64,000 nt of DNA from assembly GCA_050486265.1 (NCBI GenBank), contig JBJHCY010000002.1, positions 500,024 through 564,023 of the forward strand. Direction: 5' to 3'. Both the position numbers and the translations under genes were made by a program. The first letter of the stretch is position 1. Every line of letters starts with the position of its first letter. The notes beneath the pieces are model-generated. The model was given only the letters and a program-made list of their open reading frames with translations, made no database searches and was not told where the DNA came from. The DNA comes from SLFH01 sp050486265 (GTDB lineage: Bacteria; Planctomycetota; Phycisphaerae; Phycisphaerales; UBA1924). Shown in pieces: positions 1 to 9,633 of this stretch.

Positions 1-204
1 CACAACGAGGATCGGCAGCGTCAGCCCGCTCGCCGAAATCGCGACGGTTCCGGGCTCGCCCGAGACAGGCGCCACCGCGAGCCCGCTGAACAGAAATTCA
101 TCGCCGCTGGCCAGAATCACTTTTACCGGAGGCGCCGGCTGCCCGTCGTTCATCTGCCGCCAGCGGCTGAATGCGGCGACCGCCTCGTCCATGATCCGGC
201 TCAT
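1..204 (-). CDS. Hypothetical protein, C-terminal part cut off by window edge
   Basis: An open frame starts at the ATG at 202-204 and runs off the start of the window, giving 68 visible residues beginning MSRIMDEAVAAFSRWRQM. The ATG overlaps the TGA of the preceding gene in a 4-base ATGA arrangement, so the two are probably translationally coupled. The visible part has an amphipathic N-terminal helix followed by beta-strand-like segments (KVILASGDEFLFSGLAV). There is no signal peptide and I recognise no family. The coding assignment rests on the overlap, the continuous frame and the ordinary residue composition. Confidence 0.6.
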   Translation of the reverse strand, partial: MSRIMDEAVAAFSRWRQMNDGQPAPPVKVILASGDEFLFSGLAVAPVSGEPGTVAISASGLTLPILVV

Positions 205-524
205 CCCGCCGCCTCCTTCGGCCCGCCTCCGGTGAGCTTTTCGGCACGCTCAAGCCCCTTCTGCGTGATCCTGACAAGCAGCTTGGGCGACCCGAAGAAC
301 CAGGCGACGGCGCCCGCCTTTGCCGCCCAACCCTTCTCAACAAGATGGGTGTACGCGCGATCGAGAATCGCCACCTGCTCATCCTGGAACATCCCCCCGA
401 GCACGCGCGTGTTGTACTCCACGCGTTCGGGGGCTTCGGCCATCTCGACGAGCAGACGATCGGCGATCAGTTGCACGATCTCGTCGTCGGGCTTCTTTGA
501 GGCCGAGTCCTTCGGTTTGGCCAT
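201..524 (-). CDS. Small hypothetical protein, possibly winged-helix
   Basis: This gene encodes 107 residues. The ATG is preceded by a good ribosome binding site (AGGAGG about 6 bases upstream). The protein is charged and soluble. Residues about 14-60 look helical (DDEIVQLIADRLLVEM...DEQVAILDRAYTHLVEKGW), followed by a possible beta hairpin and a final helix ending ITQKGLERAEKL. That last pattern is reminiscent of the wing and last helix of winged-helix regulators, but I cannot assign a family. It lies downstream of groEL1 on the same strand and overlaps the next gene by four bases, so these two form a small unit. Function unknown. Confidence 0.65.
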   Translation of the reverse strand: MAKPKDSASKKPDDEIVQLIADRLLVEMAEAPERVEYNTRVLGGMFQDEQVAILDRAYTHLVEKGWAAKAGAVAWFFGSPKLLVRITQKGLERAEKLTGGGPKEAAG

Positions 525-540
525 GGCGCCCTCCTTCCGC

Positions 541-574
541 GCGAGAACCCACGCGGGTTCGCGTGGGCTCTCGC
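541..574. terminator. Hairpin between groEL1 and the downstream small gene
   Basis: Arms CCCACGC (548-554) and GCGTGGG (561-567) are complementary around a 6-base loop. The outer pairs GCGAG (541-545) and CTCGC (570-574) extend the stem past a 2x2 mismatch. There is no T-run, so this could be an attenuator or a processing site rather than a full terminator. Confidence 0.4.
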
Positions 575-607
575 TGGCTTGTATCCACGCATCCTAACAC
601 GCAGAGA

Positions 608-2221
608 TCAGACGATCGCGTTCGCCTCCGCCTCGGCGTCGTCCTTCAGGTCCGTCACCATGACATCCGTCGTCAGCATCAGGCCCGCGACGCTCGCCGC
701 GTTGATCAGCGCCGTCTTGGGCACCAGCGCCGCGTCGATGATCCCCGCCTTGACGAGGTCCTCGTACTTGCCCGTCGCGGCGTTGAACCCGAAGCCCCCC
801 TTGCCTTCCTTCACCTTCTCGACGACCAGGTCGCCGTCGAATCCGGCGTTGATCGCGATCTGGCGCGCCGGGTACTCGATCGCCGCGGCCACGATGTCGT
901 AGCCGAGCTTCTCGTCGCCCTTGGCCTTCTTGCGACCGTCGAGCACCGCCTGCTGCACGCGGAGCAGCGCGACCCCGCCGCCGGGGACATACCCGTCCTT
1001 GGCCGCCGCACGCGTCGCGTGCAGGGCGTCGTCGACGAGGTCCTTGCGCTCCTTCTGGGCGGTCTCGGTGGCGCCGCCGACATGGACGATCGCCACGCCG
1101 CCGGTCAGCTTGGCGTAGCGCTCCATCAGCTTCTCGCGGTCGTACTCGCTGGTGGACTTGTCGTGCTGGGCCTTGATCTGCTCGGCCCGGGCCTCGATGT
1201 CCTTCTTCTTGCCCGCGCCCTGGACGATCGTGGTGTCGTCCTTGGTGATCGTGATCTTCTTGGCCCGCCCGAGCTCGCCGAGCTCGATCGATTCCAGCGA
1301 ACGCCCGATGTCCTCAGAGAAGTAGGTCCCGGCCGTCAGCACCCCGATATCGCCGAGCATCGCCTTGCGACGGTCGCCGAAGCCGGGCGCCTTGACGGCG
1401 CACACCTTCAGCACGCCCCGCAGACGGTTGACCACCAACGCCGCAAGCGCCTCGTTCTCCACCTCTTCGGCGATGATGAGCAGCGGCTTGCCCGCGGTCG
1501 CGATCTTGTTCAAGAGCGGCAGAAGATCCGGCAGGTTCGCGATCTTCTTCTCGTAGATCAGGACATACGCGTCCTCGAGCACGCACTCGGCGTTCTTCGG
1601 ATCGGTCATGAAGTACGGGCTGAGGTAGCCCTTGTCGAACTGCATGCCCTCGACATACTCGAGCGTCGTCTCGGCGGTCTTGCCGTCCTCGATCTCGACG
1701 ACGCCCTCGGCGCCCACGCGGTTGATCGCCTCGGCGATCAGCTCGCCGATCGTCGCGTCGTGGTTGGCCGAAACGGTCGCGACCTTCTGCAGGTCGGCCT
1801 TGCCCTTGCAGGGCGTGGACAGATCGTCGATCGCCTCGCCCGCGGCCTCCGCCGCCTTGTTGATCCCGCGCTGCAGCTCGATCGGGTTGTGGCCCGCGGC
1901 CACCGCCTTCAGCCCCTCGGTGAAGATCGCCTGGGCGAGCACCGTGGCGCAGGTCGTCCCGTCGCCCGCCTTGTCGGCGGTCTTCTTTGCGACCTGGTGG
2001 ACCATCTTGGCCCCCATCGACTCGAAACGCTCGAAGAGCTCGATCTCCTTGGCGACGCTCACGCCGTCCTTGGTCACCGAAGGACCGCCGTAGGACTTCT
2101 GGATCACCACATGGCGCCCGCTGGGCCCCATGGTGCACTTGACGGCGTCGGCGAGCCGGGCGACCCCGTCGCGCATCTGCGACTTGGCGTCGGTCCCGAA
2201 GATCATCTGTTTGCTGCTCAT
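608..2221 (-). CDS. groEL: 60 kDa chaperonin GroEL, copy paired with groES
   Basis: This 537-residue chaperonin folds proteins in the cytoplasm as an ATP-driven double ring with GroES. Family signatures are MGPSGRHVVIQKSYGGPSVT near the N terminus, the nucleotide-binding AGDGTTCATVLAQAIF, VPGGGVALLR and the late NAATGKYEDLVKAGIID. An upstream in-frame start exists at 2293, but homology begins at MSSKQMIFGTDAKSQ, so the ATG at 2219-2221 was chosen. The protein ends in EAEANAIV and lacks the Gly-Gly-Met tail. It follows groES by 154 bp on the same strand, so the two are probably co-transcribed. It is clearly divergent from the second GroEL in this window, suggesting division of labour between chaperonins. 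Confidence 0.95.
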   Translation of the reverse strand: MSSKQMIFGTDAKSQMRDGVARLADAVKCTMGPSGRHVVIQKSYGGPSVTKDGVSVAKEIELFERFESMGAKMVHQVAKKTADKAGDGTTCATVLAQAIFTEGLKAVAAGHNPIELQRGINKAAEAAGEAIDDLSTPCKGKADLQKVATVSANHDATIGELIAEAINRVGAEGVVEIEDGKTAETTLEYVEGMQFDKGYLSPYFMTDPKNAECVLEDAYVLIYEKKIANLPDLLPLLNKIATAGKPLLIIAEEVENEALAALVVNRLRGVLKVCAVKAPGFGDRRKAMLGDIGVLTAGTYFSEDIGRSLESIELGELGRAKKITITKDDTTIVQGAGKKKDIEARAEQIKAQHDKSTSEYDREKLMERYAKLTGGVAIVHVGGATETAQKERKDLVDDALHATRAAAKDGYVPGGGVALLRVQQAVLDGRKKAKGDEKLGYDIVAAAIEYPARQIAINAGFDGDLVVEKVKEGKGGFGFNAATGKYEDLVKAGIIDAALVPKTALINAASVAGLMLTTDVMVTDLKDDAEAEANAIV

Positions 2222-2375
2222 GGCTTGGCCTCTCGCAGGATGGTTGCTTGTGTTCGTCGCCGGGCGTTCCCGGCGGCCGCCGGCGGAAAACACCGGCGGG
2301 ACCTCTGAAATCCCGCTCGCCGGCCCTCGTGGGCCGGGGGCGGGCGTGAATCTCTCTCTCGCTGCCGAAGTTCGG

Positions 2376-2666
2376 TCAGCCCTCGATGACGCCGAGCAGC
2401 TCGGTCTCGCGGAGGATCAGGTGCGTCGTGCCCTTGATCTCGACATCCGAGCCCGCGTACCGCCCGTAGACGACGCGGTCGCCCTTCTTGACGGTCATCT
2501 TGGCGCGCTGCCCGTTGTCGAGCCTCTTGCCCGGCCCTACGGCGACGACCTCGCCCTGGATCGGCTTCTCCTTGCTCGACTCGGGCAGGTACAGCCCCGA
2601 AGCCGTCTTCGATTCCTTCTCGATCGGCTTGACCAGGATCCGGTCATCCAACGGTTTAACTGCCAT
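2376..2666 (-). CDS. groES: 10 kDa co-chaperonin GroES
   Basis: This 96-residue protein is the heptameric lid of the chaperonin. It shows the family features in order: AVKPLDDRILVKPIEKE, the mobile loop region with SGLYLPESSKEKP, GEVVAVGPGKR and KGDRVVYGRYAGSDVE. The start is the ATG at 2664-2666, placed 9 bases after GGAGG; an in-frame TTG three codons upstream sits too close to that site. It precedes groEL1 on the same strand. No CIRCE-type inverted repeat was found between it and the CHAT gene, so the heat-shock regulator of this operon is not visible. Confidence 0.96.
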   Translation of the reverse strand: MAVKPLDDRILVKPIEKESKTASGLYLPESSKEKPIQGEVVAVGPGKRLDNGQRAKMTVKKGDRVVYGRYAGSDVEIKGTTHLILRETELLGVIEG

Positions 2667-2764
2667 TCTGTCCAACCTCCACAGTTGTCTGCTCTAGCTT
2701 CGGCCCCGATCCACAACTTAGGCCGAAAGCTTTTGTGACTGCCCAGGAATCAACACACCGACAC

Positions 2765-3769
2765 CTAAGTCTCTAGCTCCAGCTCGTCTTCCGAGAGCGA
2801 ATCATCGGCGACCGCAGCAATCCGCACCAACTCTTCGCGCGAAAGCTCCATCCCTAGCTTCGCGCACAGTTCCGAATACCGTTCGATGACTGAAACCTGC
2901 TCACCTTTGTCATTGGTGTACTCAGACATCTCGTGCAGCATGTACTTCGCCAGTGTTGCGAGCTCATATAGATCACCCAAGTCAAACAGATCGCGGGACA
3001 CTCCATAGGCCTTCATGTTCTCAATGAGCGCCTCCGGACCATTCCACTTAGCTCCACAGCACATCGGCAAGAAGTGAGTGGCATTTATCATCGGCTGCTC
3101 CCCGTGCACCTTGACCATTACATCCAACGAACACAGGGGATGCGGCTCAAAGACATCATAAGACGCCTTTCCTTCGTTCCATTGATGCAGAACGAGCCCG
3201 GGCCCGGCCGCCAACTCCGCTCTGCTGACAGCGACACATGGCGAATCACGCTCAGACAAATCGTACGGAAACACCGCGCGATAGAACACCTGAATCCCTA
3301 TGAGCAGCCGATCCCATGCCACCTTGCCGGCCGGACCCACAATTTCATTGGGACGACTCTGCACAGCGGCAAAAAGCTTGGGCAACTCCGAGCAGCCGCC
3401 ATCGCAGGCGCTAATCACAATCATCTTGCCCTGGATTCCGTCACCCAACATTTCCACGAACTGGACCCAGCTAACCAAGGATCCATCGGACACCCCAATC
3501 CCATCCTTGCAGCCGTGGCAAGCGATGTGAAGCACATCGAATTTGCCAGTCTTAAACATCTTGCAGAGCGACTTGAGATCCTCGACACTCCTCGCAGACT
3601 GGCACACTGATTTGATGCCGAGCGTTCTCAAGACATCCGCCGTTGCCCTCGCCTCACGCCAGTCATCCATCAAGTCCTCAGGAGAGAGGGACTCGACAAT
3701 CAATACCTTGACCGGCGAGGAGCCCGCTGGCTCAGAAGGCAATGGGCTCTGATTTGGCAAGCAAGTCAT
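2765..3769 (-). CDS. CHAT-domain (caspase-like) cysteine protease homologue
   Basis: This 334-residue protein has a CHAT/caspase-like core. A beta strand leads to the catalytic histidine motif VLHIACHG (His85), then to a second strand with the catalytic cysteine in VISACDGGC (Cys122). The spacing and both contexts are typical of the CHAT peptidase clan (separase and caspase relatives). The C-terminal 110 residues are helical and acidic at the end and match nothing I know. The ATG at 3767-3769 follows GAGGG by 9 bases; an upstream TTG was rejected because of its spacing. The gene begins 51 bp after groEL2 and may be read from the same transcript. Sampled lines have about 53-55% GC, against roughly 70% or more in the neighbouring chaperonin genes, which suggests acquisition. 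Substrate and role are unknown. Confidence 0.8.
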   Translation of the reverse strand: MTCLPNQSPLPSEPAGSSPVKVLIVESLSPEDLMDDWREARATADVLRTLGIKSVCQSARSVEDLKSLCKMFKTGKFDVLHIACHGCKDGIGVSDGSLVSWVQFVEMLGDGIQGKMIVISACDGGCSELPKLFAAVQSRPNEIVGPAGKVAWDRLLIGIQVFYRAVFPYDLSERDSPCVAVSRAELAAGPGLVLHQWNEGKASYDVFEPHPLCSLDVMVKVHGEQPMINATHFLPMCCGAKWNGPEALIENMKAYGVSRDLFDLGDLYELATLAKYMLHEMSEYTNDKGEQVSVIERYSELCAKLGMELSREELVRIAAVADDSLSEDELELET

Positions 3770-3820
3770 CGTCAATCACCCTCTGAGCAGCTCAAGCGAG
3801 TCGACAGGAGTTGTATCCAT

Positions 3821-5566
<1,746 letters not shown>

Positions 5567-6013
5567 GGATGACTCCGTTTGAAGGGTCTGTCTTGCTCGG
5601 CCACGCGGCAGGGCCTCAGGCCCCGCCGGGCGGGTGATTCGTTTCTCCCGCCAAGGCCCGGCCAAGCCCGGACCGATGGCGGTGGACCGAGACAGGGGCA
5701 AAGCGTGTGCCAGCCCGGGAGCACCGGAATCACCGACAATCCGGCCCCGCCCGCCCCCAGGAGCCTGACAGCACGGGCCGAGCCCGCCCCGGAGCCTGCC
5801 GAAGTGGCAGGCGGCCCGAGATCCGGCGGCCCGCGCCCACCCCTGCCCGACCCGCCCCTTCCACCAGATGACGCACGAGCGGCGCAGGTGGCCCCAACAG
5901 GTCGGGGCGATCGCTCGCATTGACGCCCGAATCCGCGAGGTCGCGGCGCGTGACGCGGCGCGCCCTTCCGGCTACGATCGTGCCCTCCCGCTGTCCCCGG
6001 AGACCTGCGCGCG
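5567..6013. other. Intergenic region between divergent groEL2 and nuoA
   Basis: This 447-base stretch has no credible gene; the frames crossing it are Arg/Gly/Pro-rich shadows. It must hold the divergent promoters. One perfect hairpin is visible: GCCTGCC (5794-5800) and GGCAGGC (5806-5812) around a 5-base loop. A TACGAT hexamer at 5973-5978, 35 bases before nuoA, could be its -10 box. No CIRCE element was seen. Confidence 0.6.
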
Positions 6014-6439
6014 ATGCTCCACCCGCTTCCGACGCTCGCCTCGTCCAGTGTGACGCACAATGTCGCGCTGGATCAGTACCTGCCGCTGGCGGTGATCCTC
6101 CTCGGCGCGGTCGGGTTCGCGGTCGCGAACATCGTCTTGACGAAGATCATCGGGCCCTCGCGACGCGGCGCCAACAAGGGCCTGAGTTACGAGTCGGGCA
6201 TGAACCCGGTGGGCACGGCCCGCAAGAGGTTCAATGTCCGGTTCTACCTGATCGCGATGGTTTTCCTCGTCTTCGATGTCGAGATCATCTTCCTCTACCC
6301 CTGGGCGACGACCTTCCCCAACCTCGACGCGGACAACCCCGACGCGGGGATCTGGCTCTTCCGAATCTTCTTCTTCCTTTTCACGACGATCGTGGCGTAT
6401 GTCTACGGGTTCCGCAAGGGCGTCTTCAACTTCGACTGA
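6014..6439 (+). CDS. nuoA: NADH-quinone oxidoreductase subunit A
   Basis: This 141-residue inner-membrane subunit belongs to the membrane arm of respiratory complex I. It has three predicted transmembrane helices (about residues 20-42, 78-98 and 111-132). It carries the conserved loop YESGMNPVGTARKRFNVRFY and then FDVEIIFLYPWA, whose acidic residues are typical of NuoA. Length and order match the family. It is isolated: neither nuoB nor any other nuo gene lies next to it. The following 270 bases are a palindrome-rich region and then an unrelated DUF2752 gene. The rest of complex I must be elsewhere, which is unusual because nuoA normally starts the operon. Confidence 0.95.
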   Translation: MLHPLPTLASSSVTHNVALDQYLPLAVILLGAVGFAVANIVLTKIIGPSRRGANKGLSYESGMNPVGTARKRFNVRFYLIAMVFLVFDVEIIFLYPWATTFPNLDADNPDAGIWLFRIFFFLFTTIVAYVYGFRKGVFNFD

Positions 6440-6709
6440 CTTCTTTCGCCGGGCCAAGCCCGGTGCGTGGAGCTGGCTCTGCCGGGTCAAGCCCGGTGCG
6501 CGGGGCGGCCCGGCTCGCCGAGCCGGGTTCCCAGGTGGCACAGGTCTCCGACCTGTGCCCTCCCCGCCCTGTCCGACCCTCCCGCTCGCTTCGCGAGCGC
6601 GCCTACCCGATCTCGTGCACGGGCGTCTCGCCCGTAGCTACCGAGTCTTGCCGCACAAACAAGCCCATACACTGGCGGACAAGCCGCCAGTGCCACAGGT
6701 TCAAGCCCG
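6440..6709. repeat. Cluster of short perfect palindromes after nuoA
   Basis: The 270-base gap holds at least four clear hairpins. They are CCCGGCTC/GAGCCGGG (6509-6527, loop 3), GGCACAGGT/ACCTGTGCC (6537-6559, loop 5), ACGGGCG/CGCCCGT (6619-6635, loop 3) and CACTGGCGG/CCGCCAGTG (6670-6692, loop 5). Two related units of the form CCGGG-5-CCCGG lie near 6450 and 6482. The pattern resembles dispersed REP-type elements. They may also stop or stabilise nuoA transcripts. Confidence 0.7.
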
Positions 6710-7171
6710 ATGCACGCACGCGCAAGACAGCCCGGGGGGCGGCTCTCGCCCGAGCCGGTGTCGGTGCGCCTGGTCTGGGTCGGCGTCGCCCTGGTCGCGA
6801 TGGCCCTGATGGTGACCGCCTGGAAGCTCACCCCCGCCGAGGAGGGCATCGGCACCCACACCCAGATGGGCATGGACCCCTGCTCCTGGCCCGAGCGGTT
6901 CGGCAAGCCCTGCCCGATGTGCGGGATGACGACCTCGTTCTCCCGGGCGGCTTCTACGGACTTTCTGGGGTCTTTTCACGCCCAGCCGTTCGGGGCCTTG
7001 CTCGTGATCGGCACATCTGTGGTATTCTGGGTCGGGCTGTACACGGCGGCGACCGGCTCGCACCTCGGGCGTTTGTGCGCACAATCGCTGCGGTCGCGGG
7101 TGATCTGGGCCACCGCCGCCCTCTGGCTGGGCGGGTGGGTCTATAAGATCGCCACATTCGCCGGCGCCTGA
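6710..7171 (+). CDS. DUF2752 family membrane protein
   Basis: This 153-residue small membrane protein has the DUF2752 signature CPMCGMTTSF preceded by PCSWPERFGKP (residues about 58-80). Three hydrophobic segments (about 20-41, 93-114 and 131-147) fit the family topology. The two cysteines of the CPxCG motif suggest a metal or redox role, but the biochemical function of DUF2752 proteins is not known to me. The ATG at 6710 is used here; a GTG at 6755 (VSVRLVWVG) would remove a 15-residue hydrophilic leader and is equally possible. It follows the palindrome cluster and does not obviously belong with its neighbours. Confidence 0.8.
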   Translation: MHARARQPGGRLSPEPVSVRLVWVGVALVAMALMVTAWKLTPAEEGIGTHTQMGMDPCSWPERFGKPCPMCGMTTSFSRAASTDFLGSFHAQPFGALLVIGTSVVFWVGLYTAATGSHLGRLCAQSLRSRVIWATAALWLGGWVYKIATFAGA

Positions 7172-7290
7172 CGCGACCGGCGCCCGCCCGCCTGCGTACC
7201 GGATAATTGCCCCGACGGAACGGGGACGAGACACGGGCGAAGCGGGGCCCGGCGAGGGGCGAAAGGGACACCCACCGGAGGTTTGGACCG

Positions 7291-7986
7291 ATGCCGCGGA
7301 AAGTCACACGCTCCGGACGCACGCACCGATTCGGACGCCTCTGCGCCCTCGCGGCCGCGGGCACGCTGCTCGTCGCCGGTTCGGGCTGCCAGATCTTCGG
7401 GGTCGCGGGCGTGGTCGCCAAGGCGATCGATGACGCGACACCGAAGAAGGTGTACGCCGAGTACACCGGCCTGCAGGGCAAAACCTTCGCGGTGGTCGTC
7501 GCCGCGAGCCAGATGGTGCAGTCTGAGTTTCCCGCGCTGGTGCCCGAGCTGACGGCGCGTGTGACGGCGAACCTCGCCGAGAACGCGGGCGCGTCCGGGT
7601 TTGTCCCCGCCGAGCAGGTGGTGCTCTTCCAGAAGCAGAACCCCCGGTGGCCCCTGATGGACCGCGAGGAGCTCGGCAAGGCTCTGGGCGGTGTCGACCG
7701 CGTGGTCTTCATCGAGCTCGACGAGTTCCGCCTGCGCGAGCCGGGCAACCGCTACCTGTGGGACGGGCAGGCCTCGGGGATGATCGCGGTGATCGAGGCG
7801 GACGGCCCGCTGGCGGGCGAGTACCGCTACCAGCGGATGATCCGCGTCGGCTTTCCCGACAGCTCGGGGTTCTCGCAGGACGATTTCGGCGCGGGGGTTG
7901 TCGCCTCGGCGCTCGTCTCCCGGTTCTCGCGGCGTGCCGCCTGGATGTTCTATGACCATGAAGAAGCCAAAGACCTCACATTCTGA
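7291..7986 (+). CDS. Putative lipoprotein, first of a paralogous pair
   Basis: This 231-residue exported protein has a basic N region, a hydrophobic stretch and a lipobox-like AGSGC with Cys33 as the likely lipidated residue. The mature part has alternating strands and helices, including GKALGGVDRVVFIELDEF near residue 125. The start ATG lies 9 bases after CCGGAGG; an earlier in-frame ATG at 7207 lacks such a site. The next gene starts before this one ends (35-base overlap) and encodes a related protein: GKAVEADMVIWVGIDEF matches the segment quoted above. Function unknown; an envelope lipoprotein is the safest description. Confidence 0.75.
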   Translation: MPRKVTRSGRTHRFGRLCALAAAGTLLVAGSGCQIFGVAGVVAKAIDDATPKKVYAEYTGLQGKTFAVVVAASQMVQSEFPALVPELTARVTANLAENAGASGFVPAEQVVLFQKQNPRWPLMDREELGKALGGVDRVVFIELDEFRLREPGNRYLWDGQASGMIAVIEADGPLAGEYRYQRMIRVGFPDSSGFSQDDFGAGVVASALVSRFSRRAAWMFYDHEEAKDLTF

Positions 7987-8638
7987 CCGGCTGCTGCTTG
8001 TCCTGGCGGCGGTGTTGGTCGGCCTCGGCGCGGGCGCTCTGCAGGGGTGCAACATCGTCGGCGCTGGGTACTTCCTGCTGAAAGGCCCGCCCACGGTTCC
8101 CGCGCAGTACCAGCTGCCCGAGGGCAAGTCGCTGGTGGTGTTCGTCGACGACCGGGCCAACCGCCTCGGGCGCGCCGACCTGCGGGCCAAGATCGCAGAA
8201 GCCGCCGAGCAGGCCCTGCTCACGCAGCGCCGGGCGCCGGATGTGATCGACGGTCGCGCGGCCATCATGGCGGCCCGGGGCGAACGCTTCGGCGAGCCCA
8301 TGTCGATGGTCGAGATCGGCAAGGCCGTCGAGGCGGATATGGTGATCTGGGTCGGGATCGACGAGTTCACGCTCTCGGCCGACGGGACGACCTTTGTGCC
8401 CTCATCGAGGGTCCGCGTGCGCGTGATCGATGTCGAGAGCGGCGAGCGGCTCTGGCCCACCGGCGAAGACGCCCGCACCGGCCATCCCGTCTCGCTGAGC
8501 ATGCCCCAGCAGCAAGGCACCGCACCCAGCAGCCGCACGGAGATGCTGATGGCCCAGGACCAGCTCGCCTCGTGGACGGGCATCGGCGTGGCCCAGCTCT
8601 TCTTCAAGCACGAAGCCCGCGACAGCCGCGGCCGGTGA
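7952..8638 (+). CDS. Putative lipoprotein, second of a paralogous pair
   Basis: This 228-residue protein has a clear lipoprotein signal (LLLVLAAVLVGLGAGALQGC, Cys33). The start is the ATG at 7952 or the one two codons later at 7958; both lie inside the end of the preceding paralogue. Shared features with the first copy are the same architecture, a central VDx-helix segment and the strand (V/I)xx(L/I)DEF at about residue 135. The C-terminal part differs and contains VRVRVIDVESGERLWP, a pattern common in proteins that describe outer-membrane or pellicle parameters, but no family is recognised. Its stop codon overlaps the GTG start of the next gene, so the three genes form one operon. Confidence 0.75.
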   Translation: MTMKKPKTSHSDRLLLVLAAVLVGLGAGALQGCNIVGAGYFLLKGPPTVPAQYQLPEGKSLVVFVDDRANRLGRADLRAKIAEAAEQALLTQRRAPDVIDGRAAIMAARGERFGEPMSMVEIGKAVEADMVIWVGIDEFTLSADGTTFVPSSRVRVRVIDVESGERLWPTGEDARTGHPVSLSMPQQQGTAPSSRTEMLMAQDQLASWTGIGVAQLFFKHEARDSRGR

Positions 8639-9624
8639 GCGACCGCCGCCCACGACTGCTGCACCTCCTGGAAGCCCCGCGTGCCGGGGGCGGGGGCGGC
8701 GCTGTCGGTTCGCTCGCGGCGTGTTCGTTCATCAGAGACCGGCTGCAGGCGTTCGACCACACCCCCCTGCTGCTCGGCCCCACGCAGTGGGCACGCCAGG
8801 CGGCGGACGCCGGGCTCGGCGAGGGCTTCGGCGTCGCCCTCTCGGCCGATCCGGTCGAGCGCTTGTTCTCACGCGTCGGCTTGGCGCGCTCGCGGCCTCG
8901 GAGGTCCGTGCCCGCCGACGCGGAGGTCTTCGATCGCGTGATCGCTTGGAGCACGGGTGCCGCGGCGTGGTGGCGGCTGCGTGCGCCCGGATCGGATTGC
9001 TTCGCTTTGCCGATGGACCGGCCGCTGGCCGAGTGGAGCGTGCTTGGCCTGCCTGCGCCGATCGTCACGCCCGCTGGGCCCCGGAGGCGGACCTCGCCCG
9101 CGGGGCTCGGGGTGATCGTGGGCCTGATCGCCGACCCGCCGGATGCGGGCGACGCGAGGCTCGCGGCGTGGGTCGGCACGCTGCTTGAGTCGATGGGCGT
9201 GCACACCACCGGCGTGCTTTCGCACCGGATGGGCTTCCGGGCCGAGGCGATGCGCCTGCACCGCCAGCTTGAGAACACCAACGGCCTGCTCACGCCTCCC
9301 GGCGTGCTGCCGACGCTGCTGGGCGAGATGGACGCCGCGGTCGTCCAACCGGTCAGCGAGCCGATCGCGTCGGTCGCGACGCTGGTCGGGCTGGCCAGGG
9401 GCCTCGGCGTTCGGACTGTCGTCCCCCGCTCGATGCGGCTGCTGCTGGAGATCACCGGCGGTGACGATGACCGCTTGGCTGCGCCCGGCGACACGGCGCG
9501 GGACTTCGCCCAGACGCTCGCCGACGGATGCGAGCCCGAGCCGGTCGACCTTTCAAAGCCCGCGGCGGCGTTTGCGGAGGCCGTGCGCTCGGCGGTTACG
9601 GCTCGGTGTCGGGCGAGCGCCTAG
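8635..9624 (+). CDS. Hypothetical protein, translationally coupled to the lipoprotein pair
   Basis: This 329-residue soluble protein starts at a GTG whose last bases form the TGA of the upstream gene (GTGA overlap). An extended open frame runs upstream, but it is out of phase with a real gene there. The N terminus RLLHLLEAPRAGGGGGAVGS and later alternating strands and helices suggest Rossmann-like halves. LLGPTQWARQAADAGL and DRVIAWSTGAAAW recall GT-B glycosyltransferase style segments, but no diagnostic motif is visible and the comparison is weak. There is no signal peptide or membrane segment. Role unknown. Confidence 0.65.
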   Translation: MSDRRPRLLHLLEAPRAGGGGGAVGSLAACSFIRDRLQAFDHTPLLLGPTQWARQAADAGLGEGFGVALSADPVERLFSRVGLARSRPRRSVPADAEVFDRVIAWSTGAAAWWRLRAPGSDCFALPMDRPLAEWSVLGLPAPIVTPAGPRRRTSPAGLGVIVGLIADPPDAGDARLAAWVGTLLESMGVHTTGVLSHRMGFRAEAMRLHRQLENTNGLLTPPGVLPTLLGEMDAAVVQPVSEPIASVATLVGLARGLGVRTVVPRSMRLLLEITGGDDDRLAAPGDTARDFAQTLADGCEPEPVDLSKPAAAFAEAVRSAVTARCRASA

Positions 9625-9633
9625 AAAGACCGC

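Noticed and set aside
320..2308. Plus-strand open frame opposite groEL1
   Set aside because: It is a shadow of the conserved chaperonin gene, with no family motif, no ribosome binding site and biased composition.
2667..2764. CIRCE operator upstream of groES
   Set aside because: I looked for TTAGCACTC-N9-GAGTGCTAA and found no match here or upstream of groEL2.
8635..9624. Sua5/YrdC or a proven glycosyltransferase identity
   Set aside because: No KxR/SxN motif of Sua5 and no diagnostic glycosyltransferase motif; left as unknown.
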